This document shows, piece after piece, positions 17,284 through 27,200 of a DNA stretch of 64,000 nucleotides (the first letter of the stretch is position 1; the number at the start of each line of letters is the position of its first letter). This DNA comes from Gilichinskyi gelida (GTDB taxonomy: Bacteria > Acidobacteriota > Thermoanaerobaculia > Gp7-AA8), in contig JBBPII010000004.1 in assembly GCA_038040385.1 (NCBI GenBank), positions 124,001-188,000 of the forward strand. The letters are read 5' to 3'. Below the pieces are notes generated by a model. It was not told the origin of the DNA and made no database searches. It worked only from the letters and a program-made list of their open reading frames with translations. The position numbers were made by a program, and so were the translations under genes.

Positions 17284-19425
17284 ATGGTTTCCACTGCTCC
17301 TGACACGAAGGTTGCGGATTTCGTCCGCGGTCTGGCGCTGGCCTGGAAGAACCTCGCCGCCTATCCGACCGGCCACCCCGCGCTCACCGCGTCGCTCGAC
17401 TCCGTGCATGCCCGCCTCAACGAGCTTCGCGGCCCCGCCGGCGACGTGGTCCTCGGCATCGCCGCCGACGGCCTTCTCTACGGCCAGACCAAGATCGACT
17501 CGCTGTATGCGCAGAAGCTCGCGCACGCGCTGCACGTGCGCGGTGTCGCGCTGATGCGCTTCTCGCTGGAGACCTCCGCGAGCGACCTCGAGACCTTCCT
17601 CCGCCTGATCAGCGCGCCGCACACGCGTCCGCTCGCCGAGGCGCTGACGGCGGCCGGCGTCCTCAACATCTATTTACAGCACGTCGACTACTCGGCGGTG
17701 CAGATGACCAGCGACCTCGACGCGCCGCCGCCGCCGAAACCGGAGGCGCCGTCGCTGTGGGAGGAGATCCTCCGCGCCCTTCTCGCCGGCCGCGAGCTGT
17801 CGGCCGAGGGAGCGGGGCTGGCGAACGCGATGCGCTCGGTCGACGAGCTGGCGGCGATGATCGTCCGGAGCATCGAGGGCGAGCAGCCGCACGCCGAATT
17901 CGATCCCAACGCCACCTTCGGCGTGAAGTTCACCGCGTCCCTCCCCCAGTCGCCCGCCGCGCAGATGGCGAAAGTGGCCGACACGATCGCCCTCTACGTC
18001 GCGGGCGCCACCGGCGCGCGTAAACGAGTGGCCATGCAGCAGGTGCTGCAGCTCCTGCGCGCCCTTCCGCAACCGATCCGCGAGGCGGTCCTCCGCGCGG
18101 TGACCGGCGTGTTGGCGTGCGACGGCGATCCGGCACCGCTCCGCGATGCCGCCTCCGAGCTTCCGGCCGACGAAGTGCTCGATGCACTGCAATACCTGGC
18201 CAGCACGTCGAGCCTCTCCGAGCATGCCATGCTTCTGCTTCGCTCGCTCATCAACTCGCGCGAGCAGACGCAGGACGCCGCCGCGCCATCCGAGGTGGTC
18301 GAGGACCTCATCACGCTCTTCGGCGACGAGGACATCGATCGCTTCAATCCGCCCGACCACCAGGCGCTCCTCGAACAGGTCTCCATCGACATCCCCACCG
18401 TCGTCATCGCCCGCCGTTCCATCGACGATCTCGGCGTGCGCGTCGACTCCGTGGCGGATGACGTCCTCAACCGCCAGTTTGCCCGCACCCTGGTCGAGCT
18501 GCTGGCGTCGCAAGGGACGTCGCATGATGCGGAGCCGGCTCTGGCGCGACTCGAATCGCTCTTCCGGGCATTCCTCGCCGGCGGGGCGTTCGCCGACGCG
18601 CTCGAGATGATCGATCGCCTGAGCGATCTGAAGGTCCCGCTCGACCGGTTCGCGGACATCAGCATCATCCGAATGCTGGTGGAGACGCTGCACGACGCGG
18701 CGCCGCAGACCGCCGCGGTCATCAAGCAGCTCACCGAGCGGCTGGGGATCGTCGCCTCCCGCTCGCTTCTCATCGCCCTTGCCGACGAGAACAACCTCGG
18801 ACGCCGGCGCAGACTGTTCGATTTCGCCGTCTCCCTCGGCCCGGCGATCGTCCCCGCGGCCACTGAGTTCCTCTCCGACGATCGGTGGTTCGTGGTGCGG
18901 AACATGATCATCCTCCTGCGCACCGTCAACGACCGCACCTCGCTCGCGGAGATCCGCCGCTGCGCGCATCACGGCGATCTGCGGGTTCGCATGGAGGCCA
19001 TCAAGAGTCTGCTGGCGCTCGATCCCACCGTCCCCCGCGCGTTGCTCGATGAGGCGATCCACGCGCGCGATCCCAAGCTCGCCGAGACCGCCATCACGCT
19101 CGTCGGCAGCTACGGCATCAAGGAAGCGGTCGATCCGCTGCTGCGGATGATCGGCGGCCGCGACGTCTTCGGCGCCCGGCGCGTTCTCCGCATTCTGGCC
19201 ATCAAGGCCCTCGGCGAGCTCGCCGTGCCGGAGGCGCTGCCGTCCATGCAGCGCTTCTTCCGCGATTCCTGGCTGCCGTGGCCGTCGAAGGACGAGCGGC
19301 GCGCGGCGTACGAGTCGCTGGCGTCGTATCCGGCCGAGGCGCGCGCGGCGATGGTGGAGAAGGGGCTGAATTCGCGCGATCCGGCGGTCCGGGCGATCTG
19401 CCGCCGCCTGGCGGGGGCGTCGTGA
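17284..19425 (+). CDS. HEAT-repeat protein, partner of the HD-GYP-like gene
   Basis: 713 residues, largely alpha-helical, without signal peptide or membrane helix. The N-terminal region (1-140) resembles the start of the downstream HD-GYP-like protein: both have NLAAYPTGHPAL / TLYPANHPRV-type segments followed by a GxxDGLLYG / GDDLVVE-like strand. The C-terminal 250 residues contain HEAT-like pairs (EIRRCAHHGDLRVRMEAIKSLLALDP, KLAETAITLVGSYG, IKALGELAVPEALP). It is probably a scaffold acting with the next gene, since the two overlap by one base. Confidence 0.75.
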   Translation: MVSTAPDTKVADFVRGLALAWKNLAAYPTGHPALTASLDSVHARLNELRGPAGDVVLGIAADGLLYGQTKIDSLYAQKLAHALHVRGVALMRFSLETSASDLETFLRLISAPHTRPLAEALTAAGVLNIYLQHVDYSAVQMTSDLDAPPPPKPEAPSLWEEILRALLAGRELSAEGAGLANAMRSVDELAAMIVRSIEGEQPHAEFDPNATFGVKFTASLPQSPAAQMAKVADTIALYVAGATGARKRVAMQQVLQLLRALPQPIREAVLRAVTGVLACDGDPAPLRDAASELPADEVLDALQYLASTSSLSEHAMLLLRSLINSREQTQDAAAPSEVVEDLITLFGDEDIDRFNPPDHQALLEQVSIDIPTVVIARRSIDDLGVRVDSVADDVLNRQFARTLVELLASQGTSHDAEPALARLESLFRAFLAGGAFADALEMIDRLSDLKVPLDRFADISIIRMLVETLHDAAPQTAAVIKQLTERLGIVASRSLLIALADENNLGRRRRLFDFAVSLGPAIVPAATEFLSDDRWFVVRNMIILLRTVNDRTSLAEIRRCAHHGDLRVRMEAIKSLLALDPTVPRALLDEAIHARDPKLAETAITLVGSYGIKEAVDPLLRMIGGRDVFGARRVLRILAIKALGELAVPEALPSMQRFFRDSWLPWPSKDERRAAYESLASYPAEARAAMVEKGLNSRDPAVRAICRRLAGAS

Positions 19426-20537
19426 TGGAACAGATCGCGGGACTCATCGCCGCCGCCGTCGCCATGCGCACGCTGTATCCCGCCAACCACCCGCGCGTGA
19501 TCCAGGCGGTGGGGCAGATCATCGCCGCGCTGCGCGGCTCGGTCACCTTCCTCCTGGTCGGCGACGACCTCGTCGTCGAGCAGGAGGTGGTCCGCAATCT
19601 CTCGCTCCCGCAGCGGCATTTCATGCAGGCGCTGAAGCGCCGCGGCATCGAGCGCCTGACGCTGGCGGAGGGGCTCGACATCGAGGAGTGCCACGCGTTC
19701 ATCGCCACACTGGCATGTGGGACGGACTCTCCAGTCCGTCCAGCGGACGGGTTGGAGAACCCGTCCCACATCGAGTCGACGGCGCATCTCATCGTCGGCC
19801 GCGTGCACGTCGCCTTCGACGACGAGAAGAAGGACGGCGACGAGAACGCGCCGCGCGAGCTGTCGGTCGATCAGATCGACGTGGTGCGCGAGGCCTTCGC
19901 CCGCTTCCGCATCGACGGCAAGATCCCGCTCGGCGAGATGGAGCAACTCGTCTGGAGCTTCATCGACTCGATCTCCCGCACCACGCGCGGCGTGCTGCCA
20001 CTGGCCAAGCTCAAGGAGCACGACGAATACACCTTCATCCATTCAGTCAATGTCTCGCTGCTCGTCCTGGCGCAGGCGCGCTCGTTCGGGATCGGCGGCG
20101 TCATGCTCCATACCTTCGGCATGGCCGCGCTGCTGCACGACATCGGCAAGTTGATGGTCCCAATCTCCGTTCTCAACAAAGCAGGCAAGTTGGAGGGCGA
20201 CGACTGGAACGTCATGAAGAGCCACGCGGAAAGGGGCGCCTGGTACCTCACCGAGCTGGAAGGCGCCGCGCCGCTCACCATCTCCGTGGCGTACGAACAT
20301 CACCTCCGCTACGACGGCGAGCCCAATTACCCCCTCCTCACGACGCCGCGCATCCCCAATCTCGCCAGCCGCATGACATCGATCGCCGACGCCTACGACG
20401 CGATGTCGACCGTCCGCCCGTATCAGCAGCCCAAGCTTCGCGCCAGCGCTCTGGAGCTGCTCAAGAGCCGCGCGGAGACGTTCTACGACCCGCTGCTGGT
20501 GGCCAATTTCGTGTCGCTGGTGGCTTCGAGCGGTTGA
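19425..20537 (+). CDS. HD-GYP-like phosphohydrolase domain protein
   Basis: 370 residues. A helical N-terminal part is followed from about residue 195 by an HD domain with HSVNVSLLVLAQ, HDIGK (H238, D239), KSHAERGAWYL, HHLRYDG and SIADAYDAMSTVRPYQ. HD-GYP enzymes hydrolyse cyclic di-GMP. Here the GYP triad is replaced (HHLRYDGEPNYP), and the LxxxGY part is missing, so activity on c-di-GMP is uncertain. A palindromic repeat is inserted in frame at about residues 98-115. The start overlaps the HEAT-repeat gene stop; a GTG three bases earlier is also possible. Confidence 0.85.
   Translation: MEQIAGLIAAAVAMRTLYPANHPRVIQAVGQIIAALRGSVTFLLVGDDLVVEQEVVRNLSLPQRHFMQALKRRGIERLTLAEGLDIEECHAFIATLACGTDSPVRPADGLENPSHIESTAHLIVGRVHVAFDDEKKDGDENAPRELSVDQIDVVREAFARFRIDGKIPLGEMEQLVWSFIDSISRTTRGVLPLAKLKEHDEYTFIHSVNVSLLVLAQARSFGIGGVMLHTFGMAALLHDIGKLMVPISVLNKAGKLEGDDWNVMKSHAERGAWYLTELEGAAPLTISVAYEHHLRYDGEPNYPLLTTPRIPNLASRMTSIADAYDAMSTVRPYQQPKLRASALELLKSRAETFYDPLLVANFVSLVASSG
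19716..19770. repeat. Palindromic repeat, family C, in frame inside the HD-GYP-like gene
   Basis: Outer arms TGTGGGACGG / CCGTCCCACA close over inner GGACT...AGTCC and related pairs, 55 bases in all. It encodes the insert CGTDSPVRPADGLENPSH. Confidence 0.8.
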
Positions 20538-20598
20538 GGGTGGCGTTTTGACCGCCGCCGTCACTCCACTAATATCGATGTACAGAGAGGAATCACGC

Positions 20599-21447
20599 GT
20601 GGACGCCCGAACACTCCTGGTGGAGAACCTCGATCTCATCGACCGCGTGATCCGCTTCACGTCGCGGCGTCAGCGGCTCGACGAGTCGGAGGCCGAGGAG
20701 TTCGCGTCCATCGTCAAGCTCAAGCTGGTCGAGAACGACTACGCCATCGTTCGCAAGTTCGAAGGCCGCAGCCACTTCGCCACCTTCATGACCATCGTCG
20801 TGCAGCGGATGCTGCTCGACTACCGCATCCATCACTGGGGCAAGTGGCACGCCTCGGCGGAAGCCAAACGCCTCGGCGATCTCGCCGTCGAGCTCGAGCA
20901 ATTGCTGCATCGCGACGGCCGCAGCATCGACGACGCCCTGCCGCTGCTCCAGGCCAGGCATTCCGACGTCACCCGCGAGGCGCTCGATCACCTCGCCCGA
21001 CGACTCCCCGATCGGCGGGCGCGTCGCCGCATGGTCGATCTGTCGGAAGCGGAAACGGTGGCCATCGAGTCCGACACCGAAGATCAGGCACTCCGCACCG
21101 AACGGGAGCGAACCTGCCGGCGGCTCTCCTCGGCGATGCGCGAAGCCATCGCCCGGCTGCCGGAGAATGACCGGCTGCTCCTCCAACTCCGCTTCGAGTG
21201 CCGCCTTACGGTCGCCCAAATCGCCCGCTCGATGCAGATCGAGCAGAAACTCCTCTACCGACGCATCGACAAGCTGATGCGCGATCTCCGCGCTGAGCTC
21301 GAGCGCGCCGGCATCGCGCCGCGTGATGCCGCCGACCTCATCGGGCGCGAGGGGACGCAGCTCGACTTCGCCCTCGGAAGTCCCGCACTGCGTCCGTCAC
21401 CTGGAAGTGAAGGTTCCGTCGCGGCACAGGGGGAGGTCTCGCGATGA
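20599..21447 (+). CDS. ECF-like RNA polymerase sigma factor
   Basis: 282 residues. Region 2 is seen near residues 10-75 (FEGRSHFATFMTIVVQRMLLDY) and region 4 near 180-235 (LPENDRLLLQLRFECRLTVAQIARSMQIEQKLLYRRIDKLMRDLRAEL), separated by a long linker. The GTG at 20599 has GAGAGG eight bases upstream and is preferred; an ATG at 20578 and TTG at 20548 are in frame. The last codons overlap the anti-sigma gene by four bases, so sigma and anti-sigma are made together. Its target promoters are unknown; the CHAT operon 3 kb downstream is a candidate. Confidence 0.85.
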   Translation: MDARTLLVENLDLIDRVIRFTSRRQRLDESEAEEFASIVKLKLVENDYAIVRKFEGRSHFATFMTIVVQRMLLDYRIHHWGKWHASAEAKRLGDLAVELEQLLHRDGRSIDDALPLLQARHSDVTREALDHLARRLPDRRARRRMVDLSEAETVAIESDTEDQALRTERERTCRRLSSAMREAIARLPENDRLLLQLRFECRLTVAQIARSMQIEQKLLYRRIDKLMRDLRAELERAGIAPRDAADLIGREGTQLDFALGSPALRPSPGSEGSVAAQGEVSR

Positions 21448-22253
21448 GCGACGCGATGACAAACCACAGCGACACCGAATCGTTGGCCGCCTTCGTCGAC
21501 GGCCGCCTGGGACGTGAGGAGCGCGAGGCCGTGACGAAGCACGTGCAGACATGCGAGGAATGCCAAGGTTTCGTACGCGAAGCCGCCGCGTTCGAGCAGG
21601 AGGAAGAGGCCGCCGCCCGGAAGCCGGGGCGGACGTGGTGGGCGGCGGCGGCGGCGGTGGCGGTCGTCCTCGCCGTCGCGCCGTTCGTGCCCGGATTCCA
21701 CCGGTGGGAGTTGAAGAAGGACACACAGCAGTTGTTCGCGGCGATCGCTAACGGGGGCGAGCGCAAGATCGAAGCTCGATTAAGCGGTCAGACTCCTTAT
21801 GCTCGGTGGGCGCCGAAGCGCGGCGAGCCTGAGGACGACGACCACCAGCTCAAAGTCGCCTACTTCAAGCTGGTGGACACGGCGGACAAGGATCTTTCGC
21901 CCGAAGGGCGACGTGCCGCGGCGCTCGCCGAGACGGTGACGAATCCCAGAAACGCGCTCGCCATCCTGAATGGCATTCCAGAGCAAGCGCGCGACGCCGT
22001 GATCTGGAACGACATCGCCGGCTTGCGACATCACCTGGGCGAGGAGCAAGCAGCGTTAGCCGCCGTCGAAAGAGCCCTCCGTCTCGATCCAAAGATGCCC
22101 GAGGCGCTATTCAACCGTGCGCTAATTCTCCAGCGGAAGGGCGACCGCAAAGCTGCACGCGAGGCCTGGGTGCAGTATGTCGCCGCCGACTCGTTCAGTC
22201 CATGGGCCGACGAGGTTCCAAGAAACATTCGGCGTTTGGTTCCACCTCAGTAG
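21444..22253 (+). CDS. Zinc-finger anti-sigma factor with TPR domain
   Basis: 269 residues. The N-terminus has the zf-HC2 motif H33-x-x-x-C37-x-x-C40 that grips sigma factors, then a single membrane helix (about 64-82), then TPR-like repeats outside (IWNDIAGLRHHLGEE, ALRLDPKMPEALFNRALILQRKGDRKAAREAW). The TPR block resembles that of the CHAT protein at 24287 (IWND, LDP, FNR, IL-R-G, S-WA-E). The likely role is a membrane anti-sigma factor for the overlapping upstream gene, with the TPRs as sensor. Confidence 0.85.
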   Translation: MSDAMTNHSDTESLAAFVDGRLGREEREAVTKHVQTCEECQGFVREAAAFEQEEEAAARKPGRTWWAAAAAVAVVLAVAPFVPGFHRWELKKDTQQLFAAIANGGERKIEARLSGQTPYARWAPKRGEPEDDDHQLKVAYFKLVDTADKDLSPEGRRAAALAETVTNPRNALAILNGIPEQARDAVIWNDIAGLRHHLGEEQAALAAVERALRLDPKMPEALFNRALILQRKGDRKAAREAWVQYVAADSFSPWADEVPRNIRRLVPPQ

Positions 22254-22321
22254 AAACCCCGAATCCCGTCCGTCTCCTCTCGCTGAAGCCCAGGCCCATC
22301 AAATCTGCGAGAGGTGACCGC

Positions 22322-23317
22322 GTGCGAATCGATTCCGATCCCGCCATCGCTGATTATCTGTTCACTGCCGTCGTCAACGAGATCACGTACCTTCGTGAAG
22401 GCGTGGAGGCCTTCGTCGAGCTCGAAGAGAGCGAGGCCGGCCCCAGCGAGCTGTACCACCGCGTCCTCGGCGCGGTGCATCAGCTCTGCGCGTCAATCGT
22501 GGCCTGCGAAGAGGCGGGGCTGGCGCGCGAGCAGATCGTCCGCGTCCTGGAGCCGGTGCGGCGGATCCATGCGCGGTCGGACTTCGTGCGCCGCCTCCAG
22601 GAGTGGCCGCGCGGCTACCCCGGCGACTTCGAGACCGTCGAGTACCTCTGCGACGGCCGCAGCCGCGCGGAGCAAGGGACGATCGAGGACATCTGCGAGA
22701 CCTACTCGCTCACCCGCTCCATCGCCCAACAGCATCGCAACAAAGTCCAGCACCAGGCCGCGCGCATCATGCGCACGCTGCTGGCCAGTCCCGGCACGGC
22801 GCGCGTCTTCTCCGTCGCCTGCGGGAGCTGCCCCGACTTCCGCCAGATCGCCGCGCACCTCCCGTCTCTCCTCGGCGAGCTGTGGCTGAACGACAGCGAC
22901 CCCGAGGCGCTCATGTTCTCGGCACGCGCGCTGGCCGCAATTCACGATCGCACCCACCTCCGTCCCGGAAACGCCATCAAGGTCGTCCGCAAGACCGCGC
23001 AGCTCGGGCCGATCTTCGACCTGGTCCTCGCCGGCGGCCTGTTCGACTACCTCCCCGAAAAACAGGCCGTCTACCTCATCGAGCACGCCTGGTCCATGGT
23101 CAAACCCGGCGGCGTCTTCTTCTTCACCAACATCGCCAAAGGCAATCCATACCGCCCGCTCATCGAGTACTTCGGCGACTGGTTCCTCATCGAGCGCACC
23201 GAGGAGGACGTGCTCCGCTGCTGCGAGGCGGCCGGGATACCGCGCGAGGCCGTTTCGATTACGCGCGAGGAGACGGGGCTGACGCTGCTGATTGAGGTGC
23301 AGCGGCGGCGCGAATGA
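22322..23317 (+). CDS. SAM-dependent methyltransferase, GYPGDF-type
   Basis: 331 residues from a GTG with AGAGGTGA just upstream. The first 110 residues are helical, then RRLQEWPRGYPGDFETVEYL, a conserved opening of a class I methyltransferase group, followed by the SAM motif RVFSVACGSCPDF (about 158-170), FDLVLAGGLFDYL and KPGGVFFFTNI. Some relatives are annotated as fatty-acid methyl ester signal synthases, but I cannot support that from the sequence. A frame extending upstream overlaps the anti-sigma gene and is not used. A decayed copy of its 3' part lies just downstream. Confidence 0.8.
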   Translation: MRIDSDPAIADYLFTAVVNEITYLREGVEAFVELEESEAGPSELYHRVLGAVHQLCASIVACEEAGLAREQIVRVLEPVRRIHARSDFVRRLQEWPRGYPGDFETVEYLCDGRSRAEQGTIEDICETYSLTRSIAQQHRNKVQHQAARIMRTLLASPGTARVFSVACGSCPDFRQIAAHLPSLLGELWLNDSDPEALMFSARALAAIHDRTHLRPGNAIKVVRKTAQLGPIFDLVLAGGLFDYLPEKQAVYLIEHAWSMVKPGGVFFFTNIAKGNPYRPLIEYFGDWFLIERTEEDVLRCCEAAGIPREAVSITREETGLTLLIEVQRRRE

Positions 23318-23369
23318 CGATTTGTCTACGTTCGGTCCGATCCGCGGAGCTGAACTGGCGAATCTAACA

Positions 23370-23456
23370 AGGCGATCCCATCGCCCTCGCCGTCGTCAAG
23401 CGAATACTTCGGCGACTGGCTCTCAGCGCGGACGGAGGGCGACGTCGTCAGTGCGA
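23370..23456 (+). pseudogene. Decayed partial copy of the methyltransferase 3' region
   Basis: The segment around 23401-23450 repeats the methyltransferase segment at 23164-23215: TACTTCGGCGACTGG is identical in both, and the flanks (AAGGC-ATCC before, GCGC-C-GAGG-CGACGT after) match with small gaps that break the frame. It looks like a duplicated fragment that has lost coding capacity. Confidence 0.45.
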
Positions 23457-23532
23457 AAGCTTGACGTGTAAGAGCCTGAGCACCTCGCTGGCGGGATTGA
23501 GAAAGTCCATTCGTACTCGTCGCCGGCGAAGA

Positions 23533-23745
23533 TCATCCCGACAGCCTTGATGGCTGTCCGAACCCAGGCACCCGAGTCGGCGGCTCGGGCGAAGGTCCCA
23601 TCCAACGACGCTTGAGCAGCTTGATGCGGATGAACTCTTTCAACAGCTTCGCTTCGAGAACGGATTGCGTGACGTTTTCCGCGTACGCGGAAGCAGCCCC
23701 CAAAACCGAGGAAAGAGTAAAGAATCGTCTTTTCATCTCTTTCAT
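23533..23745 (-). CDS. Possible small exported peptide
   Basis: A 70-codon frame on the minus strand starts MKEMKRRFFTLSSVLGAASAYAE, which looks like a signal peptide with an A-Y-A cleavage site, and continues with a basic, leucine-rich stretch. There is no recognisable family and no good ribosome site; a short ATCTCTTTC repeat covers the start. The surroundings are decayed, so this may not be a gene. Confidence 0.25.
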   Translation of the reverse strand: MKEMKRRFFTLSSVLGAASAYAENVTQSVLEAKLLKEFIRIKLLKRRWMGPSPEPPTRVPGFGQPSRLSG

Positions 23746-23869
23746 CTCTTTCGTCTTGGCCTTTTCTGTTTCTCGAAACGATCGACGAACGCGCCGGACT
23801 TCCGCCGCATCCCTGGACGTCGCTCGAGCCGCGGATCTTGCGGCCGCGATGCCTCGTCGCCGATTCTGA

Positions 23870-24201
23870 ACGTCCGAGGCGTTAGCCGAATACGTGCGCC
23901 TGACCGACGATCTCGTCGGCGCCAAACTCCAGCAACTCGTCGCGTCTCCGATGTGCAGGCGCGCGTGAGTTGCAGTCTCTGGAATCGCGGGAACAGAAAT
24001 CCCCGCCAACCGCTCCGTGATTAAAGCATGGGACTTACAGGATCACCCCGACCCTCACAAGCGCAGCTACATGAACTTGCCGCGCTAGTTGCTGGCGGCG
24101 CCGTCGGAGGCGGCCGCCTGTTTTGGGGCGGTCTGCACGACACGCACGAGGACATCATGCACGTCGACCTATGGACGGGACCGATCCGGCAGAGGACCTA
24201 G
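23870..24201 (+). pseudogene. Cluster of broken coding fragments
   Basis: Three consecutive short frames each look protein-like and end in stops: one with EYVRLTDDLVGAKLQQL (ends near 23968), one with DLQDHPDPHKRSYMNLPR (ends near 24089), and a 57-codon frame from an ATG at 24028 ending HEDIMHVDLWTGPIRQRT (stop 24201). The last weakly recalls the metal-site end of M15 peptidases. I see no intact gene between 23457 and 24286; this looks like a gene remnant with frameshifts. Confidence 0.35.
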
Positions 24202-24286
24202 CTAGCTACACAGATCATTCCTGGCTGCCCCGCAGTTAGTGGATAATAGGCGATACGGTACGTGAGTCAACTTTTCGGCTTCAGCT

Positions 24287-27200
24287 GTGAGGACGGGTCT
24301 GAACTCAAGAGAAACGCGGATTCTGATTGGCAGCATCGCGACTATTAGTGTCGCCTTGACGGCGCTCGTCGTAATGGAGATCGACCGACGCCGCGATCCG
24401 ATGCGCCAACTCTCGCACAGCGTTCGGGCACTCGAAAAGCGTTCAATCGAAGGGCGTATCGCAGAGTTTCCTTATCGTCCGCTGGACCTGCGCCATCCCC
24501 CCTCGGCCAACGTTCGGGCCGTTATCACCAATGTCATGCGCTCTGCGTCGGCGTGCGCTTCTTCAACGTGTCGTCACGCGGCTGGTCTGGCTGCTCTGCT
24601 CCTAGGCCGGCCGGCCGATGCGGTGCGGTACTTAAACCAGGCCACTGCCATCAACCCATCGAATGCGGCGATCTGGAATGACCTTGGCGTGGCACGGTTG
24701 ACAGCCGCCGCGGCCAATCAACCTCAGGAACTCGTTGATGCACTCACAGCCATCGATCGAGGCCAGGAACTCGACCCTACCCTCCTCAGTCTGCGCTTCA
24801 ATCGAACGATCATTCTCGAACGCATGGGACTGAGAGCCATTGCAGCGAAGTCGGCTCGAGAAGCAATCACCGTCGACCCTGCATCGGGATGGGCTTCCGA
24901 AATGCGCGCGCAGATATTTCGAGCCGCAAGGCCTTTGCGACAGGCCCAGTGGGCCAGCGCCGTCAGTTCCCTCCGCGAGGCCGCCGAATCCGGCGATTCG
25001 AGTTCGATACGGGTTATCGTCAAGAGTTTTCCCCAGATGACTCGGACGTCGGCCGAGCTTCTCTTCTTGCACGATTGGGCGGATGCCTTCGTCGCCGGTG
25101 ATGAGAAGAAAGCAGCTGCTCATCTGAGACTCGCGATGTCTGTGGGAACGTCGCTCCGCGACGGGACAGGTGAATCTCTATTATTCGAAGCAGTCCGGGC
25201 CATTACGACCGCAGATCAAGAGGGGGCTTCAACCCTGGCGAATGCGCACCGCGATTACTACGCCGCAAGGACCTTGTATCGCGAGCGGCGCGTACGCGAA
25301 TCACTTCCGCTGTTTCAACGTGCCGCTACACGCTTCCAAGCCGCATCAAGTCCCATGGCTGATGTCGCGCAATATTACGTGGCCAACTGCCTCTACGATC
25401 TCAATCGGAACGCGGACGCACTTCACACGATTGACCAACTGCTAGCGTCTGAGCGATCTGCGCATAAGGCTTTACGAGCTCAGTTGCACTGGGAGCGGGC
25501 TACGATTCTTTCCGCATCAGGGCTTCTGCACGAGACATTGGCCGAACACACCCGCGCGTTGGTGTTGTTCGACGAACTGGACGAGCGAGAGAGCGCCACC
25601 TTAGTGCGCTCGGCCTCCTCGGCCGTATACGCGCTGCTGGGCCGCCGCCGCGACGCATGGCGCATGCGGATCGCAGCTCTTAAGGCTCTGGGCGAAATGG
25701 GAAACCTCGAAGGTATCCAAAATACCTTGGAGCTCGCCGCGCGAACAGAGGCGCTGAACGGTGATTGGGAAGTCGCGCGCGTTCTCCTTCGGATCGCGAC
25801 CGAACCAGAGTTGCGGGTCAACGCTCGCGTGACTGCGAGCGCGCTGTTTTGGCGCGCACTTGCTGCATACCGGTTAGGCCGTTCAGCGGACGCACGCCGG
25901 TTGATCGCTGAAGCAACAGCGTCTGTCACTGCAATCCACGATGACGTGATCCGGCGGAGAGCTCTCGCAGACTTGACGTTCGGCTCCGCGGTAATGATCC
26001 GCAGCAGCAATTCATACCGCGCCGTTGAGGTACTGACACATTTCATCGATGATGCCATCGCGCGAGAGGACCTTTTTCTCCTTCCTGAGGCGTACTGCGA
26101 ACGTGCCCGCGCGCGATTAGCCCTTCGCCAACAGCGAGAAGCCATCGCCGACTATGACGAAGCTTTGAAGAGTGTCGACCTTCGGCGCAGTGGTGGTAGC
26201 CGCGACGACTTTCGCGACGCTTATTTCAGAACAGCCGATACCGCACTGCACGAATTGGTCGACCTCCTCGATCGACGCGGAGAGTCTCTCGCCGCCTTTG
26301 ATGCGATCGAGCGCCGAGCGACCGTCAGGCGCCGGACGCCGGCACCACAACGTTTCGACCACATCGTGCTCGCGTCCTATTTCGTACTGGCCGACCGGAT
26401 TATCATTTTCCTCTTCAACTCAGATGGCCTTCGCGTGGTTCGTGTTGTGGTCTCGCGCTCAGAGCTCGCGCAGACGATCAGCCGGTTCCTCGCCAGCGTC
26501 CGCGCGGAGAAAGACGGGCAGACTGCTGCAGACGCGGAACGTTTGTCACGCTGGCTGATTCGTCCTCTCCAGGCGGATCTCACAAATAAGAGGCGGCTGG
26601 TTGTGATCCCTGACGAGTTACTGGCGAGCATCCCATTCAATGCTCTACCTACATCAACAGGATCGCGATTGATCCAGGACTTGGAAGTCGTCATCGCTCC
26701 CTCTGCTTCTTACGCCTTTCCACATCATGGCGCGCCCACCAAGCGGCGAATGGCCCTCCTGGTTGGCAATCCGGCGCTCGATCATTCCCTTCTCCCTCTT
26801 CTTCCGAACCTCCCAGAAGCTCTCGGCGAAGTTAAGAAAATCGCTGCCATCTATGGCCACGATGCCATCGTCCTTACGGGCAGCGAGGCCACGCCGGAGA
26901 AAGTCGACGCGATTCTTCGTCGAGCCACGGTGGCCCACATCGGAACTCACGCCATAGTCGTTGCGGATGATCCCAGTCGATCGTTTCTCGCGCTCACCCC
27001 CGATCGGAACGAAGCGAGCGGCTTTCTGTCTGTTCGCTCGATCGCCAACATGGCGCTGCAAAGCCTGCAGGTGGTCGTTCTCGCCGGCTGCCGAACCGCG
27101 TCTCCCACGGCGGAGCGGGCAGCGACAACCAGTATCGCCCGGGCGTTTCTCGAGGCAGGCGCGCACACTGTGATCGGCACATTATGGGATGTGGACGACG

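Noticed and set aside
24028..24201. A 57-codon gene before the CHAT gene
   Set aside because: No ribosome site, surrounded by interrupted fragments, and only a weak likeness to an M15 peptidase end. Listed as remnant instead.
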